A program made the position numbers and the translations under genes. A stretch of 38,523 bases of DNA from Thermodesulfovibrionia bacterium (GTDB taxonomy: Bacteria; Nitrospirota; Thermodesulfovibrionia; JACRGW01). Positions 1 to 8,824 of this stretch are shown in pieces; position 1 is the stretch's first letter; each line of letters opens with the position of its first letter. The stretch spans positions 1 through 38,523 of the forward strand of contig CAKKSD010000052.1 of NCBI GenBank assembly GCA_919902995.1, read 5' to 3'. A model generated the notes under the pieces. That model ran no database searches and was not told the DNA's origin. It saw only the letters and a list, made by a program, of their open reading frames with translations.

Positions 1-133
1 CTTTGGTTGATTTTTACTATACCAAAAGAGTTACCTAATTAGTGAGCATGAACAAGAACCCCTTTTTGTTGAAGGCAGAGGTGGTGAGAAAAGGGATACA
101 AAGTTTCCTACAAGTATAAATGGACATGCCCAT

Positions 134-1747
134 ATGGTCATTCCCCTTAGGCATAGAGATAAGACCCTTGGAGTCCTCTGCCTCTATCTGTCGGCAGACC
201 TTAAGCTCTCAGAGAGGTTGCTTGAGTTTTACAAATCCATTTCTGATATCATCTCCACCTCCATTCAAAACTCGCTTAACTACAACGATATCGAAAACCT
301 TGTAGAAACCCTTGAAAAAAGGGTTAAGGAGAGAACAAAGGAGATCGAAGTCGCTAATAAGGAACTTAGGGAATTCGGGTTAAAATTAAATTACCTCTAT
401 GAAATGAGTTTTGCTACAATGGCTGATAGCCATTCATTTTCAAGTTTTATTCTTAGCCATCTTTCAGGTATGCTTGAAGTAGATGGTGCTGCAGTCGGAA
501 ATATAAGCGATAATGAGTGGATAGGGTATGCAGTTTCAGACAGAAAAGGTCTTGGCATTAAAGAGGGTATGAGAATACCCTTAAATGAGGTCTACTGTGA
601 TATCGTTAATAAAACAAAAAAACCGCTCGTTATAAACGATGCCACAAAATCAGAGGAATTTAAAGACCACCCTGACCTAATAAAATATGGAATGGCATCC
701 TATTGTGGTGTCCCGATCTTTATAGGAGAAGATTTTTTTGGAGTCCTCTGCTCCTTCGGAAGATCTCCCCATTTCTATTCAGAATATGATGTAATACTGC
801 ATGAACTCCTGAGTAAGCGCCTCGAATTCGAATTTATTAAAGAAAAATATGAAAATGAGCTCCACCTTTCAATGATCGAGGCACAATCGGCGAACAGGGC
901 AAAGTCAGAATTCCTTGCCAACATGTCCCATGAACTGAGGACTCCCCTGAATTCAATCATAGGCTTTTCAGAGCTTATGCTTGATGGAATAGGAGGCACT
1001 ATCTCTGACAATCAAAGAGGATTTATACAGGATATACATGAGAGTGGCAAACACCTCCTTTCTTTAATAGAAGATATCCTCGATCTATCAAGAATCGAGG
1101 CGGGCACAGTAGGACTTGAACTTTCTGAATTTAGTCAGAAAGAGTTAATCAATGAAAGCCTGATACTTTTTAGAGAAAAGGCGCTGAAACACAATATGAA
1201 GGTTAATGTCGAAGTAGAAGAGGGATTAGATGATATCGTAGCTGATAGAAGGAGGATAAAGCAGGTATTAGTCAATCTTCTGAGCAACGCCTTCAAGTTT
1301 TCCACGGATGGAGGATCTGTCTCCGTGCAGGCACGGATAGTTCACAAAAGGGATGTCATTGCGAGGAGTCCCGACTCACAGGACGACGAAGCAATCTCTA
1401 AAGATAAGATTGCCACGCCGGAGCCTGCCCTGAGCGATAAGACGAGATTCCTCGCTAACGCTCGGAATGACATAGGCGAAGGGGCTCGCAATGACATTTT
1501 AGGAGATTTTATCGAAATCTCTGTTGCTGATACCGGTATCGGTATATCACCTGACGATCAGAAGAGGCTCTTCAAGCCCTTCCAGCAACTTGACACAGTC
1601 TATTCCAAGAGATTCCCCGGAACAGGGCTCGGTCTCAACCTCTGTAAGAAATTCGTGGAACTCCATAACGGAAGGATATGGGTAGAAAGCGAACAGGGGA
1701 AAGGTTCGAAGTTCAGCTTTGTAATACCGATAATAAGGGACAAGTAG
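134..1747 (+). CDS. GAF-domain sensor histidine kinase, 5' end uncertain
   Basis: Sensor kinase predicted to autophosphorylate on His266 in the HisKA motif [10 protein letters not shown]. Order from the ATG at 134: C-terminal half of a GAF domain (1-45), coiled coil (about 50-85), second GAF domain (about 90-240), HisKA (255-325), HATPase (365-537) with N-box [10 protein letters not shown] and G-boxes DTGIGIS and GTGLGLN. No transmembrane segment is visible, so the part seen is cytosolic. The ATG lies inside the GAF core (GHAHMVIPL). The frame stays open upstream to a TGA at 8-10 with no ATG, GTG or TTG, so the gene is 5'-truncated, frameshifted or starts unusually. Residues about 408-457, between the N-box and G1 box, are a repeat-derived insertion. 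It lies upstream of the chemosensory genes on the same strand. Kinase assignment is firm; the start is not. Confidence 0.85.
   Translation: MVIPLRHRDKTLGVLCLYLSADLKLSERLLEFYKSISDIISTSIQNSLNYNDIENLVETLEKRVKERTKEIEVANKELREFGLKLNYLYEMSFATMADSHSFSSFILSHLSGMLEVDGAAVGNISDNEWIGYAVSDRKGLGIKEGMRIPLNEVYCDIVNKTKKPLVINDATKSEEFKDHPDLIKYGMASYCGVPIFIGEDFFGVLCSFGRSPHFYSEYDVILHELLSKRLEFEFIKEKYENELHLSMIEAQSANRAKSEFLANMSHELRTPLNSIIGFSELMLDGIGGTISDNQRGFIQDIHESGKHLLSLIEDILDLSRIEAGTVGLELSEFSQKELINESLILFREKALKHNMKVNVEVEEGLDDIVADRRRIKQVLVNLLSNAFKFSTDGGSVSVQARIVHKRDVIARSPDSQDDEAISKDKIATPEPALSDKTRFLANARNDIGEGARNDILGDFIEISVADTGIGISPDDQKRLFKPFQQLDTVYSKRFPGTGLGLNLCKKFVELHNGRIWVESEQGKGSKFSFVIPIIRDK
1355..1495. repeat. Palindromic dispersed repeat inserted in the kinase reading frame
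   Basis: It is bounded by a perfect 11-bp inverted repeat, GTCATTGCGAG at 1355-1365 and CTCGCAATGAC at 1485-1495. It has an inner stem GCAATCT/AGATTGC and a second near-copy of the right end (CTCGGAATGAC). The 141 bp (47 codons) keep the frame and add a low-complexity loop to the HATPase domain. From memory, elements of this GTCATTGCGAGG type are common between genes in sulfate-reducing and related bacteria. Confidence 0.8.
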
Positions 1748-1770
1748 CAAGGGGCAAAGGGCAAGGAGGG

Positions 1771-2013
1771 ATGAAAGTTAAGAGCTATGAAATCCTAAAA
1801 AACAACAATAATGTATGTTTTTTACAATATAAGGTATATATAGTTGGTCTCCCACAATATATTGTATATGATTTGAATCATATACAATATAGCGAATCTA
1901 AAATAAAATTAATAATTACATTATGGCCTGAAGATAATTTTAATGAATTAAGGGGCTACTCAAGGGAAAAATTTGATGAACAAATTAAATCAATATTTAG
2001 TCTTCACCCTTGA
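1771..2013 (+). CDS. Doubtful small ORF between kinase and cheW
   Basis: An 80-residue frame starting MKVKSYEILK and overlapping the start of cheW by 38 nt. AAGGAGGG abuts the ATG, which is too close to be a normal ribosome-binding site. The middle has a 10-residue periodicity (QYKVY, QYIVY, IQYSE) because three ACAATATA boxes lie exactly 30 bp apart. No family is recognised with confidence. It may be a real short protein or simply AT-rich regulatory DNA that happens to stay open. Confidence 0.2.
   Translation: MKVKSYEILKNNNNVCFLQYKVYIVGLPQYIVYDLNHIQYSESKIKLIITLWPEDNFNELRGYSREKFDEQIKSIFSLHP
1824..1891. promoter_or_regulatory. Three ACAATATA boxes at 30-bp spacing with a 15-bp palindrome
   Basis: ACAATATA occurs at 1824-1831, 1854-1861 and 1884-1891, each exactly 30 bp after the previous one. 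The last box is the right end of a 15-bp perfect inverted repeat (1858-1872 with 1877-1891, loop TTGA). The middle box is half of the palindrome ACAATATATTGT. The tract sits 85 bp before cheW. Phased boxes plus a palindrome suggest an operator for the chemosensory operon. No factor can be named. Confidence 0.4.
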
Positions 2014-2461
2014 TGAACAACGTTATGCATTATACCTTTCCGCTGTAGAGAGGGTTGTCCGTATAGCCGAGCTCACACCACTGCCTGAGGCCCCTGATAT
2101 TGTCCTCGGAATAATCAACCTTCAGGGCAGGATCATCCCTGTTGTCAATATCCGCAGACGGTTCAATTTACCTGATAGAGAAATAGAAGTAAGCAACCAG
2201 ATGATTATGTCGCATACATCAAAGAGGGTTCTTGCACTATTGGTAGATGTGGTTGAAGGTATTGTCGAAAGGCCAGAGCAGGAAGTAATCCTTGTAGAAA
2301 AGATCCTCCCTGACATAGAATATGTAGAAGGTGTGGTAAAACTCGAAGATGGTTTAATCCTTATCCATGACCTCGAAAGGTTTCTTTCCCTTGAAGAAGA
2401 GAGAAAGCTTGAAGATGCAATGAAGGAAGGGGCAGTAAATCAGGGAGCAGAAAATGGTTAA
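1976..2461 (+). CDS. CheW-like coupling protein (WspB position)
   Basis: Single-domain CheW adaptor of 161 residues that would link the chemoreceptor to the CheA kinase in the cytoplasmic array. Typical CheW features are the opening QYLVFTLDEQRYALYL, the LPEAPDIVLGIINLQGRIIP segment (about 36-55) and DVVEGI near residue 92. The ATG at 1976 is preferred over an in-frame TTG three bases earlier because AAGGG lies 9 nt upstream. It is the first gene of the set; its 3' end overlaps the following methyltransferase gene by 8 nt, implying coupled translation. A second CheW follows two genes later, as WspB and WspD do. Confidence 0.9.
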   Translation: MNKLNQYLVFTLDEQRYALYLSAVERVVRIAELTPLPEAPDIVLGIINLQGRIIPVVNIRRRFNLPDREIEVSNQMIMSHTSKRVLALLVDVVEGIVERPEQEVILVEKILPDIEYVEGVVKLEDGLILIHDLERFLSLEEERKLEDAMKEGAVNQGAENG

Positions 2462-4010
2462 TCCTGGTCCAGGAACTCAGGTCCTGAATCCCAGAGAGAC
2501 AGGGATAAACCGTGTCATTCCTGATAGTATCATGTCCCGGTTTAGCGAACTCATAGCTTCACGAATAGGTCTGAACTTCCCGAAAGACCGCTGGGATGAA
2601 CTTGAAAAGAAAATCCTTTCTGCTTCCGGAGATTTTAATTTCAGTGATGCTGAATCCTGCATAAAATGGTTTTTATCAACAGGGCTGACAAAAAAACACC
2701 TCGAGACCCTGGCAGGTCATCTCACCGTCGGAGAGACATATTTTTTCCGTGAAAGAAAGAGTTTTGAAATCCTTGAAGAACATATCCTGCCCGAAATAAT
2801 CCATTCCAGAAACGAGAGATTTCTCAGGATATGGGTGGCGGGCTGTTCTACAGGGGAAGAGCCTTACTCGATCTCCATCCTTCTTGAAAGGATCATCCCT
2901 GACCTGAAGGACTGGAACATAACTATACTGGCGACAGACATTAATACAAACGTCCTCAGGAAGGCATCTGAAGGTGTGTACAGAAAATGGTCTTTCCGTG
3001 AGACCCCTCTATGGGTAAGAGAAAGATATTTCACGAAAACAAAAGAGGGAAGTTTTAAGACTCATCCTGAAATTAAAAAGATGGTGACATTTGCATACCA
3101 CAACTTAGCAGAAGACCCATACCCTTCTCTTTTAAATAATACCTATGCAATGGACATTATCTTCTGCCGTAATGTGCTTATGTATTTTGTCCCCGAAGTT
3201 GCAAAAAAGGTAATACAGAACTTCTACTGCTCTCTGTCAGATAAGGGATGGCTGATCGTGAGCCCAAGTGAGGTCTCACCTGTCCTTTACCCGCAGTTTG
3301 TGACCATTAATCTTAAGGATACGATTTTATACAAGAAGGATATTAGAAAATATAAAGAGGTAGAACCAGAAACCGAACCTGTAATTCCTCCTGTTCGGGA
3401 ATATAGAGAACCACTCCCGGCAATACCTGTCAAAGGCCCATGGGAGGAGGCGCCTTTAAAACCTGAAGTAAATCCCTACGATGAAGCCCTGGCATTATAT
3501 AAGAAAGGGCTTTATGGAGTAGTGATAGAGAAACTTTCAGGGGTTCTTTTACGGGACCGGGGAGTTCCGAAAGGTCTTACCCTTTTAGCACGGGCCTATG
3601 CCAACCAGGGAAAAATTGAAGAGGCGCTGAAGTGGTCTGAAAGGGCGATAGATGCAGATAAACTCGATCCTTCCTTACACTACCTCCGTGCCACAATCCT
3701 GCAGGAATTGGGAAAAATTGAAGAGGCTATTTCGTCCCTGAAAAAAACCCTCTATCTCAATCCAGATTCTGTGCTTGCCCATTTTTCGCTCGGTAACCTC
3801 GCCCTCCGCCAGGGGAAGTTTAAGGAGCAGGAGAGACACTTCATGAACGCACTTTCACTTTTATCCAAATACAAACAGGAGGATATTTTAGAAGAATCAG
3901 AAGGTATAACTGCAGGAAGACTGACAGAGATTATAAAAACCTACATTCAACCCCTCCCACGAGGGGAGGGGGAGGGAATATTAGACCCTATACATCATAA
4001 TCCGGGATGA
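2454..4010 (+). CDS. CheR-type chemoreceptor methyltransferase with TPR tail (WspC-like)
   Basis: Predicted to methylate receptor glutamates using SAM. The N-terminal CheR helical region (about 25-95) leads into GETYFFRE (93-100). The SAM-binding motif is AGCSTGEEPYS (129-139), followed by ATDINTNVL and DIIFCRNVLMYF (234-245). A proline-rich linker (about 310-345) leads to three or so TPR units (about 350-480, e.g. KGLTLLARAYANQGKIEEAL). CheR fused to TPR is the WspC architecture and suggests docking to another protein rather than to a receptor pentapeptide; the receptor encoded downstream indeed has no obvious terminal pentapeptide. The C-terminal tail QPLPRGEGEGIL is encoded by a GC-rich hairpin (3951-3966) that looks repeat-derived. 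Start overlaps cheW; the end overlaps the next ATG (ATGA). Confidence 0.93.
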   Translation: MVNPGPGTQVLNPRETGINRVIPDSIMSRFSELIASRIGLNFPKDRWDELEKKILSASGDFNFSDAESCIKWFLSTGLTKKHLETLAGHLTVGETYFFRERKSFEILEEHILPEIIHSRNERFLRIWVAGCSTGEEPYSISILLERIIPDLKDWNITILATDINTNVLRKASEGVYRKWSFRETPLWVRERYFTKTKEGSFKTHPEIKKMVTFAYHNLAEDPYPSLLNNTYAMDIIFCRNVLMYFVPEVAKKVIQNFYCSLSDKGWLIVSPSEVSPVLYPQFVTINLKDTILYKKDIRKYKEVEPETEPVIPPVREYREPLPAIPVKGPWEEAPLKPEVNPYDEALALYKKGLYGVVIEKLSGVLLRDRGVPKGLTLLARAYANQGKIEEALKWSERAIDADKLDPSLHYLRATILQELGKIEEAISSLKKTLYLNPDSVLAHFSLGNLALRQGKFKEQERHFMNALSLLSKYKQEDILEESEGITAGRLTEIIKTYIQPLPRGEGEGILDPIHHNPG

Positions 4011-4618
4011 GTCAGAAATTATATCGGCAGAAACAGAAAAAACGTGTTGACTGGGGAGAAGTCCTTCGCCGGACGGAAACCCTTAAGAAAGGGCCTTCTC
4101 TGACCTCAGAGGAGAAGAAAAGGATCCTAAGGGACAGGGCGAAGTCCCTTGCAAAAGAACCTGAAAAGGTCATTGCCGAAGAGTATCTCGAAATAATCGA
4201 ATTCGCCCTTGCCTATGAAAGGTATGGCATTGAGTCTTCCTATATCCATGAGGTATATCCGTTAAAGGACCTTACACCCCTTCCATGCACACCTCCTTTC
4301 ATGCTCGGCATAATTAACGTGAGAGGCAAGATAATCTCTGTAATTGACATAAAGAAGTTCTTCGGCATGTCTGAAAAGGGTTTGACAGACCTGAACAGGG
4401 TTATCATCGTTAAAAACGATAAAATGGAAATCGGGATACTTGCGGATGCGGTACTCGGTGCGAGGCCAATCCTTACCGGAGAAATACAGCCGTCAATTCC
4501 GACATTCACAGGAATCCGTGAGGAATATCTCAGGGGGATTACGAAAGACAGGGTGGTAATTCTGGATATAGCAAGATTGATATCGGATAAGAGGATCGTA
4601 GTCCACGAAGAGGTATAA
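4007..4618 (+). CDS. Second CheW-like coupling protein (WspD position)
   Basis: CheW domain in residues about 60-200 (EFALAYERYGIESSYIHEVY, then FMLGIINVRGKIISVIDI), preceded by a charged 60-residue N-terminal extension rich in Lys, Arg and Glu. The extension is longer than in canonical CheW, as is often seen in the second CheW of Wsp-like clusters. It starts in an ATGA overlap with cheR, so translation is probably coupled. Two different CheW proteins in one array could bind receptor and kinase with different affinities. It ends before a 103-bp gap holding an inverted repeat. Confidence 0.9.
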   Translation: MSQKLYRQKQKKRVDWGEVLRRTETLKKGPSLTSEEKKRILRDRAKSLAKEPEKVIAEEYLEIIEFALAYERYGIESSYIHEVYPLKDLTPLPCTPPFMLGIINVRGKIISVIDIKKFFGMSEKGLTDLNRVIIVKNDKMEIGILADAVLGARPILTGEIQPSIPTFTGIREEYLRGITKDRVVILDIARLISDKRIVVHEEV

Positions 4619-4620
4619 AT

Positions 4621-4698
4621 GTTTCGAGTTTCGAGTTTTGAGTTTAATATTATGTGCTTCAGATTAAAACTTAAAACCCGAAACCCGAAACTCGAAAC
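4621..4698. repeat. Inverted repeat between cheW and the chemoreceptor gene
   Basis: GTTTCGAGTTTCG (4621-4633) is perfectly complementary to CGAAACTCGAAAC (4686-4698), and the arms continue imperfectly inward with iterated GTTTCGAG/GTTTCGGG units. It fills most of the gap. It could fold in mRNA and separate expression of the receptor gene from the upstream genes, but there is no terminal U-tract typical of an intrinsic terminator. Confidence 0.7.
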
Positions 4699-4721
4699 AT
4701 AATCTAAGGAGGGAACATTTT

Positions 4722-6356
4722 ATGGGATGGTTTCTTAATCTTGGCACGCGATATAAACTCTTTATAGGCTTTGGCCTGATGATCATCTTACTTGTAATTG
4801 TATCGGCAGTAGCTTACCTTGATATAACGGCAATAAAGGAGTCCCAGAAAGGCATGTATGAGAAGGATTTCGCAGATGCAAGGGATCTGCTGATCCTCCG
4901 AACAAACCAGAACGGGGTACGTGCTGACCTGCTTACAATGATGTTAGTGCCCAGCCGTTCAGACCAGGATATATGGCATCAGAGTATTAAGGAACGGGGC
5001 AAAGAGATAGAACAGGTAATGCAGAAGATTCTCGAACGCGCCAGAGGCGGTTCTGATGCCCTCAGTAAGGAAGAAGTGAATAATATAAGGAGGGCCTTTG
5101 TAGAGACGAGGGACAGCCAGATTATCCCCCTTATTTATGAAGGCAGAATCAAGGAAGCAAATCAGCTGGCCCTGGGTATTCAGAAAGAACGTTACCAGAA
5201 GATGCGCTCTATTACACAAGCCCTCGGGAATGAAGCAGTAAAGAATGCTGAACAGCGTATCATTGAGTCCACCCGGAAGGCAGAAAGCTCTGCCAGAATC
5301 TTTGTGATTGTCGGGGTGATTGCGACTATACTCGGGATGATTATGGTGGTATCAATGAATCAGGCCATAGCCAGCCCGATGAAGAAGATCTCGGAAATTG
5401 CTGAAAAGGTAGCCTCAGGAGACCTTACTGTCAATGTCCCTGCGGAGAACAGGAGAGACGAGGTAGGCACACTGACAGGGATATTCCGCAGAATGGTTGA
5501 TAATCTCAGGGAGTTAAACCGTGAGATTGGGGAAGGTGTAAATGTCCTTGCTTCTTCATCAAGTCAGGTCCTGGCGGCAACATCACAGCTTGCCTCGGGT
5601 GCTTCGCAGACAGCTACATCTGTAAGCCAGACGACAACGACTGTTGAGGAGGTGAAACAGACCGCCCATGTCTCAAACCAGAAGGCAAGATATGTATCAG
5701 AAACCGCACAGAAGGCAAACCAGATAGCACAGAGCGGCAGAAAGTCGGCAGAAGAGTCCATTGAGGGGATGAACCTTATAATGGAGCAGATGGAATCAAT
5801 TGCAGAAAACATTATGAGGTTAAGCGAGCAGAGCCAGGCAATAGGCGAGATCATGGCCACGGTAAATGACATTGCCGAGCAGTCAAATCTCCTTGCAGTC
5901 AATGCCTCTATCGAGGCGGCAAAGGCAGGCGAGCAGGGGAAGGGCTTTGCAGTCGTAGCACAGGAGGTAAAGAGCCTTGCAGAACAATCGAAACAGGCAA
6001 CCGCCCAGGTAAGGACGATCCTTAACGACATACAAAAGGCGATGGGTGATGCTGTAATGGCAACAGAGAAGGGAACGAAGACGGTAGAGGCCGGAATGAT
6101 AAAAACAACCGAGGCAGGAGAGTCTATAAAGGTACTTACGGCCAGCATCGCTGAGGCCTCTCAGGCAGCAACACAGATTGCCGCATCAAGCCAGCAGCAG
6201 CTTGCAGGTATGGACCAGATGGTCATGGCTATGGAGAGTATCAAACAGGCAACCACCCAGAATGTGGCGAGCACAAAACAGGTTGAGGCCTCGCTAAAGA
6301 ATTTCCACGAACTGGGTCAGAAACTCAGACAACTGGTAGAGAGGTTTAAAATATAA
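4722..6356 (+). CDS. Methyl-accepting chemoreceptor with periplasmic four-helix domain (WspA-like)
   Basis: Inner-membrane receptor controlling the CheA kinase. TM1 is about residues 14-32 and TM2 about 190-210. Between them is a helical periplasmic sensor of about 155 residues of the 4HB_MCP type. A HAMP domain (about 212-265) leads to the long cytoplasmic coiled coil, with the conserved hairpin tip around EQSNLLAVNASIEAAKAGEQ and GFAVVAQEVKSLAEQS (about 395-425). The protein ends LVERFKI without a CheR-binding pentapeptide. AAGGAGGGA sits 8 nt before the ATG. The periplasmic ligand or stimulus cannot be read from sequence; WspA itself responds to surface or envelope stress. Confidence 0.95.
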   Translation: MGWFLNLGTRYKLFIGFGLMIILLVIVSAVAYLDITAIKESQKGMYEKDFADARDLLILRTNQNGVRADLLTMMLVPSRSDQDIWHQSIKERGKEIEQVMQKILERARGGSDALSKEEVNNIRRAFVETRDSQIIPLIYEGRIKEANQLALGIQKERYQKMRSITQALGNEAVKNAEQRIIESTRKAESSARIFVIVGVIATILGMIMVVSMNQAIASPMKKISEIAEKVASGDLTVNVPAENRRDEVGTLTGIFRRMVDNLRELNREIGEGVNVLASSSSQVLAATSQLASGASQTATSVSQTTTTVEEVKQTAHVSNQKARYVSETAQKANQIAQSGRKSAEESIEGMNLIMEQMESIAENIMRLSEQSQAIGEIMATVNDIAEQSNLLAVNASIEAAKAGEQGKGFAVVAQEVKSLAEQSKQATAQVRTILNDIQKAMGDAVMATEKGTKTVEAGMIKTTEAGESIKVLTASIAEASQAATQIAASSQQQLAGMDQMVMAMESIKQATTQNVASTKQVEASLKNFHELGQKLRQLVERFKI

Positions 6357-6368
6357 ACCTCTCCCATT

Positions 6369-6489
6369 GTCATTCCGCACTCGATGCGGAATCCAGACGC
6401 CGTCCCCGTGAAACTTGTCCCCGAAGGTCTCAATCGGGGAACGGGGAACCATTAATAAGGAACTGGATTCCCGCTTTCGCGGGAATGAC
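6369..6489. repeat. GTCATTCC-type palindromic repeat, copy 1
   Basis: It begins GTCATTCCGC and ends GGGAATGAC with internal sub-palindromes (GCACTCGATGC, CCCGCTTTCGCGGG). The same ends and the internal GGAATCCAG/CTGGATTCC motif recur at 15776-15909, 18956-19020 and, with variation, 36179-36248. Always intergenic here. It may act as a transcript-stabilising or attenuating hairpin between the receptor and cheA. Confidence 0.85.
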
Positions 6490-6514
6490 AACTTGAGAGT
6501 AAGATCAAAAGCAT

Positions 6515-8824
6515 ATGGCAAAGAAGGAAAATAATTTCCATAAGAAACTTTTTTCAATATTCAGGATAGAGGCGGGGGAGCATATTAAGGCCATATCATC
6601 CGGATTGATTGAAATTGAGAAGGCTGAGACCGATGAGTTACGGATTGCAAAAACCGAGACTGTATTCCGTGAGGTCCATAGCCTCAAAGGGGCTGCACGG
6701 GCAGTCAATATGACCGAGATAGAAACAATATGTCAGTCCTTTGAAACTGTCCTGTCTTTACTCAAGAGTAAAAACCTTGATCTTTCATCGGAACTCCTCG
6801 ATATCCTCCACCTTGCAGCAGATAGTATCAATAAGTTCCTCACAATCCCTGAGACAGAAGTACCTGCATTCGATATTTCTAAAATCATCCAGGGACTCCA
6901 GAACGCCTCGAAGGGTGAAATACTACCAATAAAAAAAGAAGGATACATAAGGGTTGGAGAAGAGGTTACGGAAGTTCCTGAAGTTGAAGTCTATAGGCCT
7001 TCCCTGCCACAGAAAAAAACCTTTACAGAAGAAAGGCCTTTAGCAACAGAGACGATAAGGATATCTACAGAGAAATTGGAATTGGTCTTACGCCAATCAG
7101 AGGAACTCATTTCTACAAAACTCATGGCAATCCAGCATATAGCAGAATTACACAAAATCAGGATATCCTTTGAGGAGTGGGAAAGAAGGTGGGTAAGGAC
7201 GCTTTCCGATTTCAGGTCGGCCCGGAGGTCTTTTAAAAAGGTCAGCAGAAATAACGGGAATGGACATAAAAATTCATATATGACGAAACTCTTTGATTTC
7301 TTCGAGTGGAATAGTGATTTCCTCAAATCACTCGAAAACATGGTTACAGTGATTACGAGATCTGCAGAAAAGGACAGCCATACCATCGGCAGAATGATAG
7401 ATGACCTGCAGTACGATATGAAAAAGGTCCTCATGTTTCCTTTTTCGTCATTCCTCGAGGTCTTCCCGAAACTCGTACGTGACCTGTCGAGGGATCAGGG
7501 CAAAGATGTGGAGCTGATCACACAGGGAGCAGATATCGAGATAGATAAGAGAATCCTGGAAGAGATGAAAGACCCTCTTATTCATATTGTGAGGAACTGT
7601 ATTTACCATGGTATCGAAAAACCAGAAGAAAGAGCGAAAAAGAATAAACCACACAGAGGGGAAATAAAGATACTTATCTCGCATAAGAACGGCAGTAATA
7701 TAGAAATAGCAGTTACTGATGATGGCGCAGGGATCAATATCCCGAAACTCAAGTCAGCCGCAGAAGGTCTTGGAATAATTTCCGGGGATGAGGCTGAGAG
7801 ACTCGATGACAGGGAGGCGGTCTCACTCATTTTCCGGTCAGGGGTCTCCACAAGCCCTATTGTTACAGACATTTCAGGCAGGGGCCTTGGCCTTACCATT
7901 GTTTCGGAGAAGGTTGAAATGCTGGGAGGTACCGTTTCTGTCGGGACCATCCCGGATGAAGGGACTACATTCAGGATTATCCTTCCTCTCACAATTGCAA
8001 CATTCCGTGGCGTTATTGTCCTGGTGGATGGGCAAAGCTTTGTAATCCCCATGACAGGTATTGAACGTGTAACGAGGGTTAAGAAGGAAGATATAAGGAC
8101 AGTCGAGAACAGGGAAACGATCCTGATTAATGGTGAGACAGTCCCCCTGATAAGGCTTTCTGATGTCCTTGAACTGCCACAGAGAGGGATTAAATGCCCG
8201 GAGTTTATCCCTGTCTTTGTCCTCGGTTCTGCTGGGAAGAGTATCGCTTTCTCGGTCGATGAGATACTTTATGAGCAGGAGGTACTTGTCAAAAATCTTC
8301 CTTCGAATCTTTCCCGTGTCAGAAACATAGCCGGTGCTACTGTTCTCGGGACAGGAAATGTCATCCCCATTCTGAACTCCCATGACCTGATAAAATCGGC
8401 AATAAAGGTCTCTGCTACCCCAGGAAGGGTTACTTTAGTAACAGAAAGGGCAGAAGAGAAGGTAAAGTCTATCCTTGTGGTGGAAGACTCAATCACTGCG
8501 AGGACACTTCTGAGGAATATCCTCGAGTCTGCAGGATATAATGTGAAGACCGCAGTTGATGGCCTTGATGCGTTCGCTATGCTAAGGAGCGAAGGCTTCG
8601 ATTTAGTTGTCTCCGATGTTGATATGCCGGGGCTTGACGGGTTATCACTGACAGGAAAGATCAGGGGGGATAAAAGACTTTCGGATCTCCCTGTGGTTTT
8701 AGTAACCTCGCTTGAATCCAGAGAGGACCGGGAGAAAGGGATAGATGCAGGGGCAAATGCCTATATAGTGAAGAGCAGTTTTGAGCAAAGCAACCTCCTT
8801 GAAGTAATCCGGAGACTGATATGA
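6515..8824 (+). CDS. CheA histidine kinase with fused receiver domain (WspE-like)
   Basis: Central kinase of the array. Order: Hpt/P1 (1-105) with phosphorylatable His55 in VHSLKGAARAVN; linker without a recognisable P2; helical dimerisation region (about 180-340); HATPase (about 360-485) with HIVRNCIYHGIE, DDGAGI and GRGLGLTIVSEKVEMLGG; CheW-like P5 (about 490-630); receiver (about 650-769) with Asp701 in VVSDVDMPG. CheA-REC fusions of this order are WspE/FrzE type and commonly use the fused receiver as a sink or output gate. Residues normally reading NAIDHGIE are NCIYHGIE, a mild deviation. The end overlaps cheB (ATGA). The upstream ribosome-binding site is weak, the gene following a repeat-filled gap. 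Confidence 0.95.
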   Translation: MAKKENNFHKKLFSIFRIEAGEHIKAISSGLIEIEKAETDELRIAKTETVFREVHSLKGAARAVNMTEIETICQSFETVLSLLKSKNLDLSSELLDILHLAADSINKFLTIPETEVPAFDISKIIQGLQNASKGEILPIKKEGYIRVGEEVTEVPEVEVYRPSLPQKKTFTEERPLATETIRISTEKLELVLRQSEELISTKLMAIQHIAELHKIRISFEEWERRWVRTLSDFRSARRSFKKVSRNNGNGHKNSYMTKLFDFFEWNSDFLKSLENMVTVITRSAEKDSHTIGRMIDDLQYDMKKVLMFPFSSFLEVFPKLVRDLSRDQGKDVELITQGADIEIDKRILEEMKDPLIHIVRNCIYHGIEKPEERAKKNKPHRGEIKILISHKNGSNIEIAVTDDGAGINIPKLKSAAEGLGIISGDEAERLDDREAVSLIFRSGVSTSPIVTDISGRGLGLTIVSEKVEMLGGTVSVGTIPDEGTTFRIILPLTIATFRGVIVLVDGQSFVIPMTGIERVTRVKKEDIRTVENRETILINGETVPLIRLSDVLELPQRGIKCPEFIPVFVLGSAGKSIAFSVDEILYEQEVLVKNLPSNLSRVRNIAGATVLGTGNVIPILNSHDLIKSAIKVSATPGRVTLVTERAEEKVKSILVVEDSITARTLLRNILESAGYNVKTAVDGLDAFAMLRSEGFDLVVSDVDMPGLDGLSLTGKIRGDKRLSDLPVVLVTSLESREDREKGIDAGANAYIVKSSFEQSNLLEVIRRLI

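Noticed and set aside
5564-6148. Long open frame antisense to the chemoreceptor gene (194 codons)
   Set aside because: It mirrors the low-complexity coiled-coil coding of the receptor; no ribosome-binding site or recognisable domain.
7603-8052. Antisense frame of 149 codons within cheA
   Set aside because: Lies wholly within the HATPase/CheW coding region, with shadow-type composition and no ribosome-binding site.
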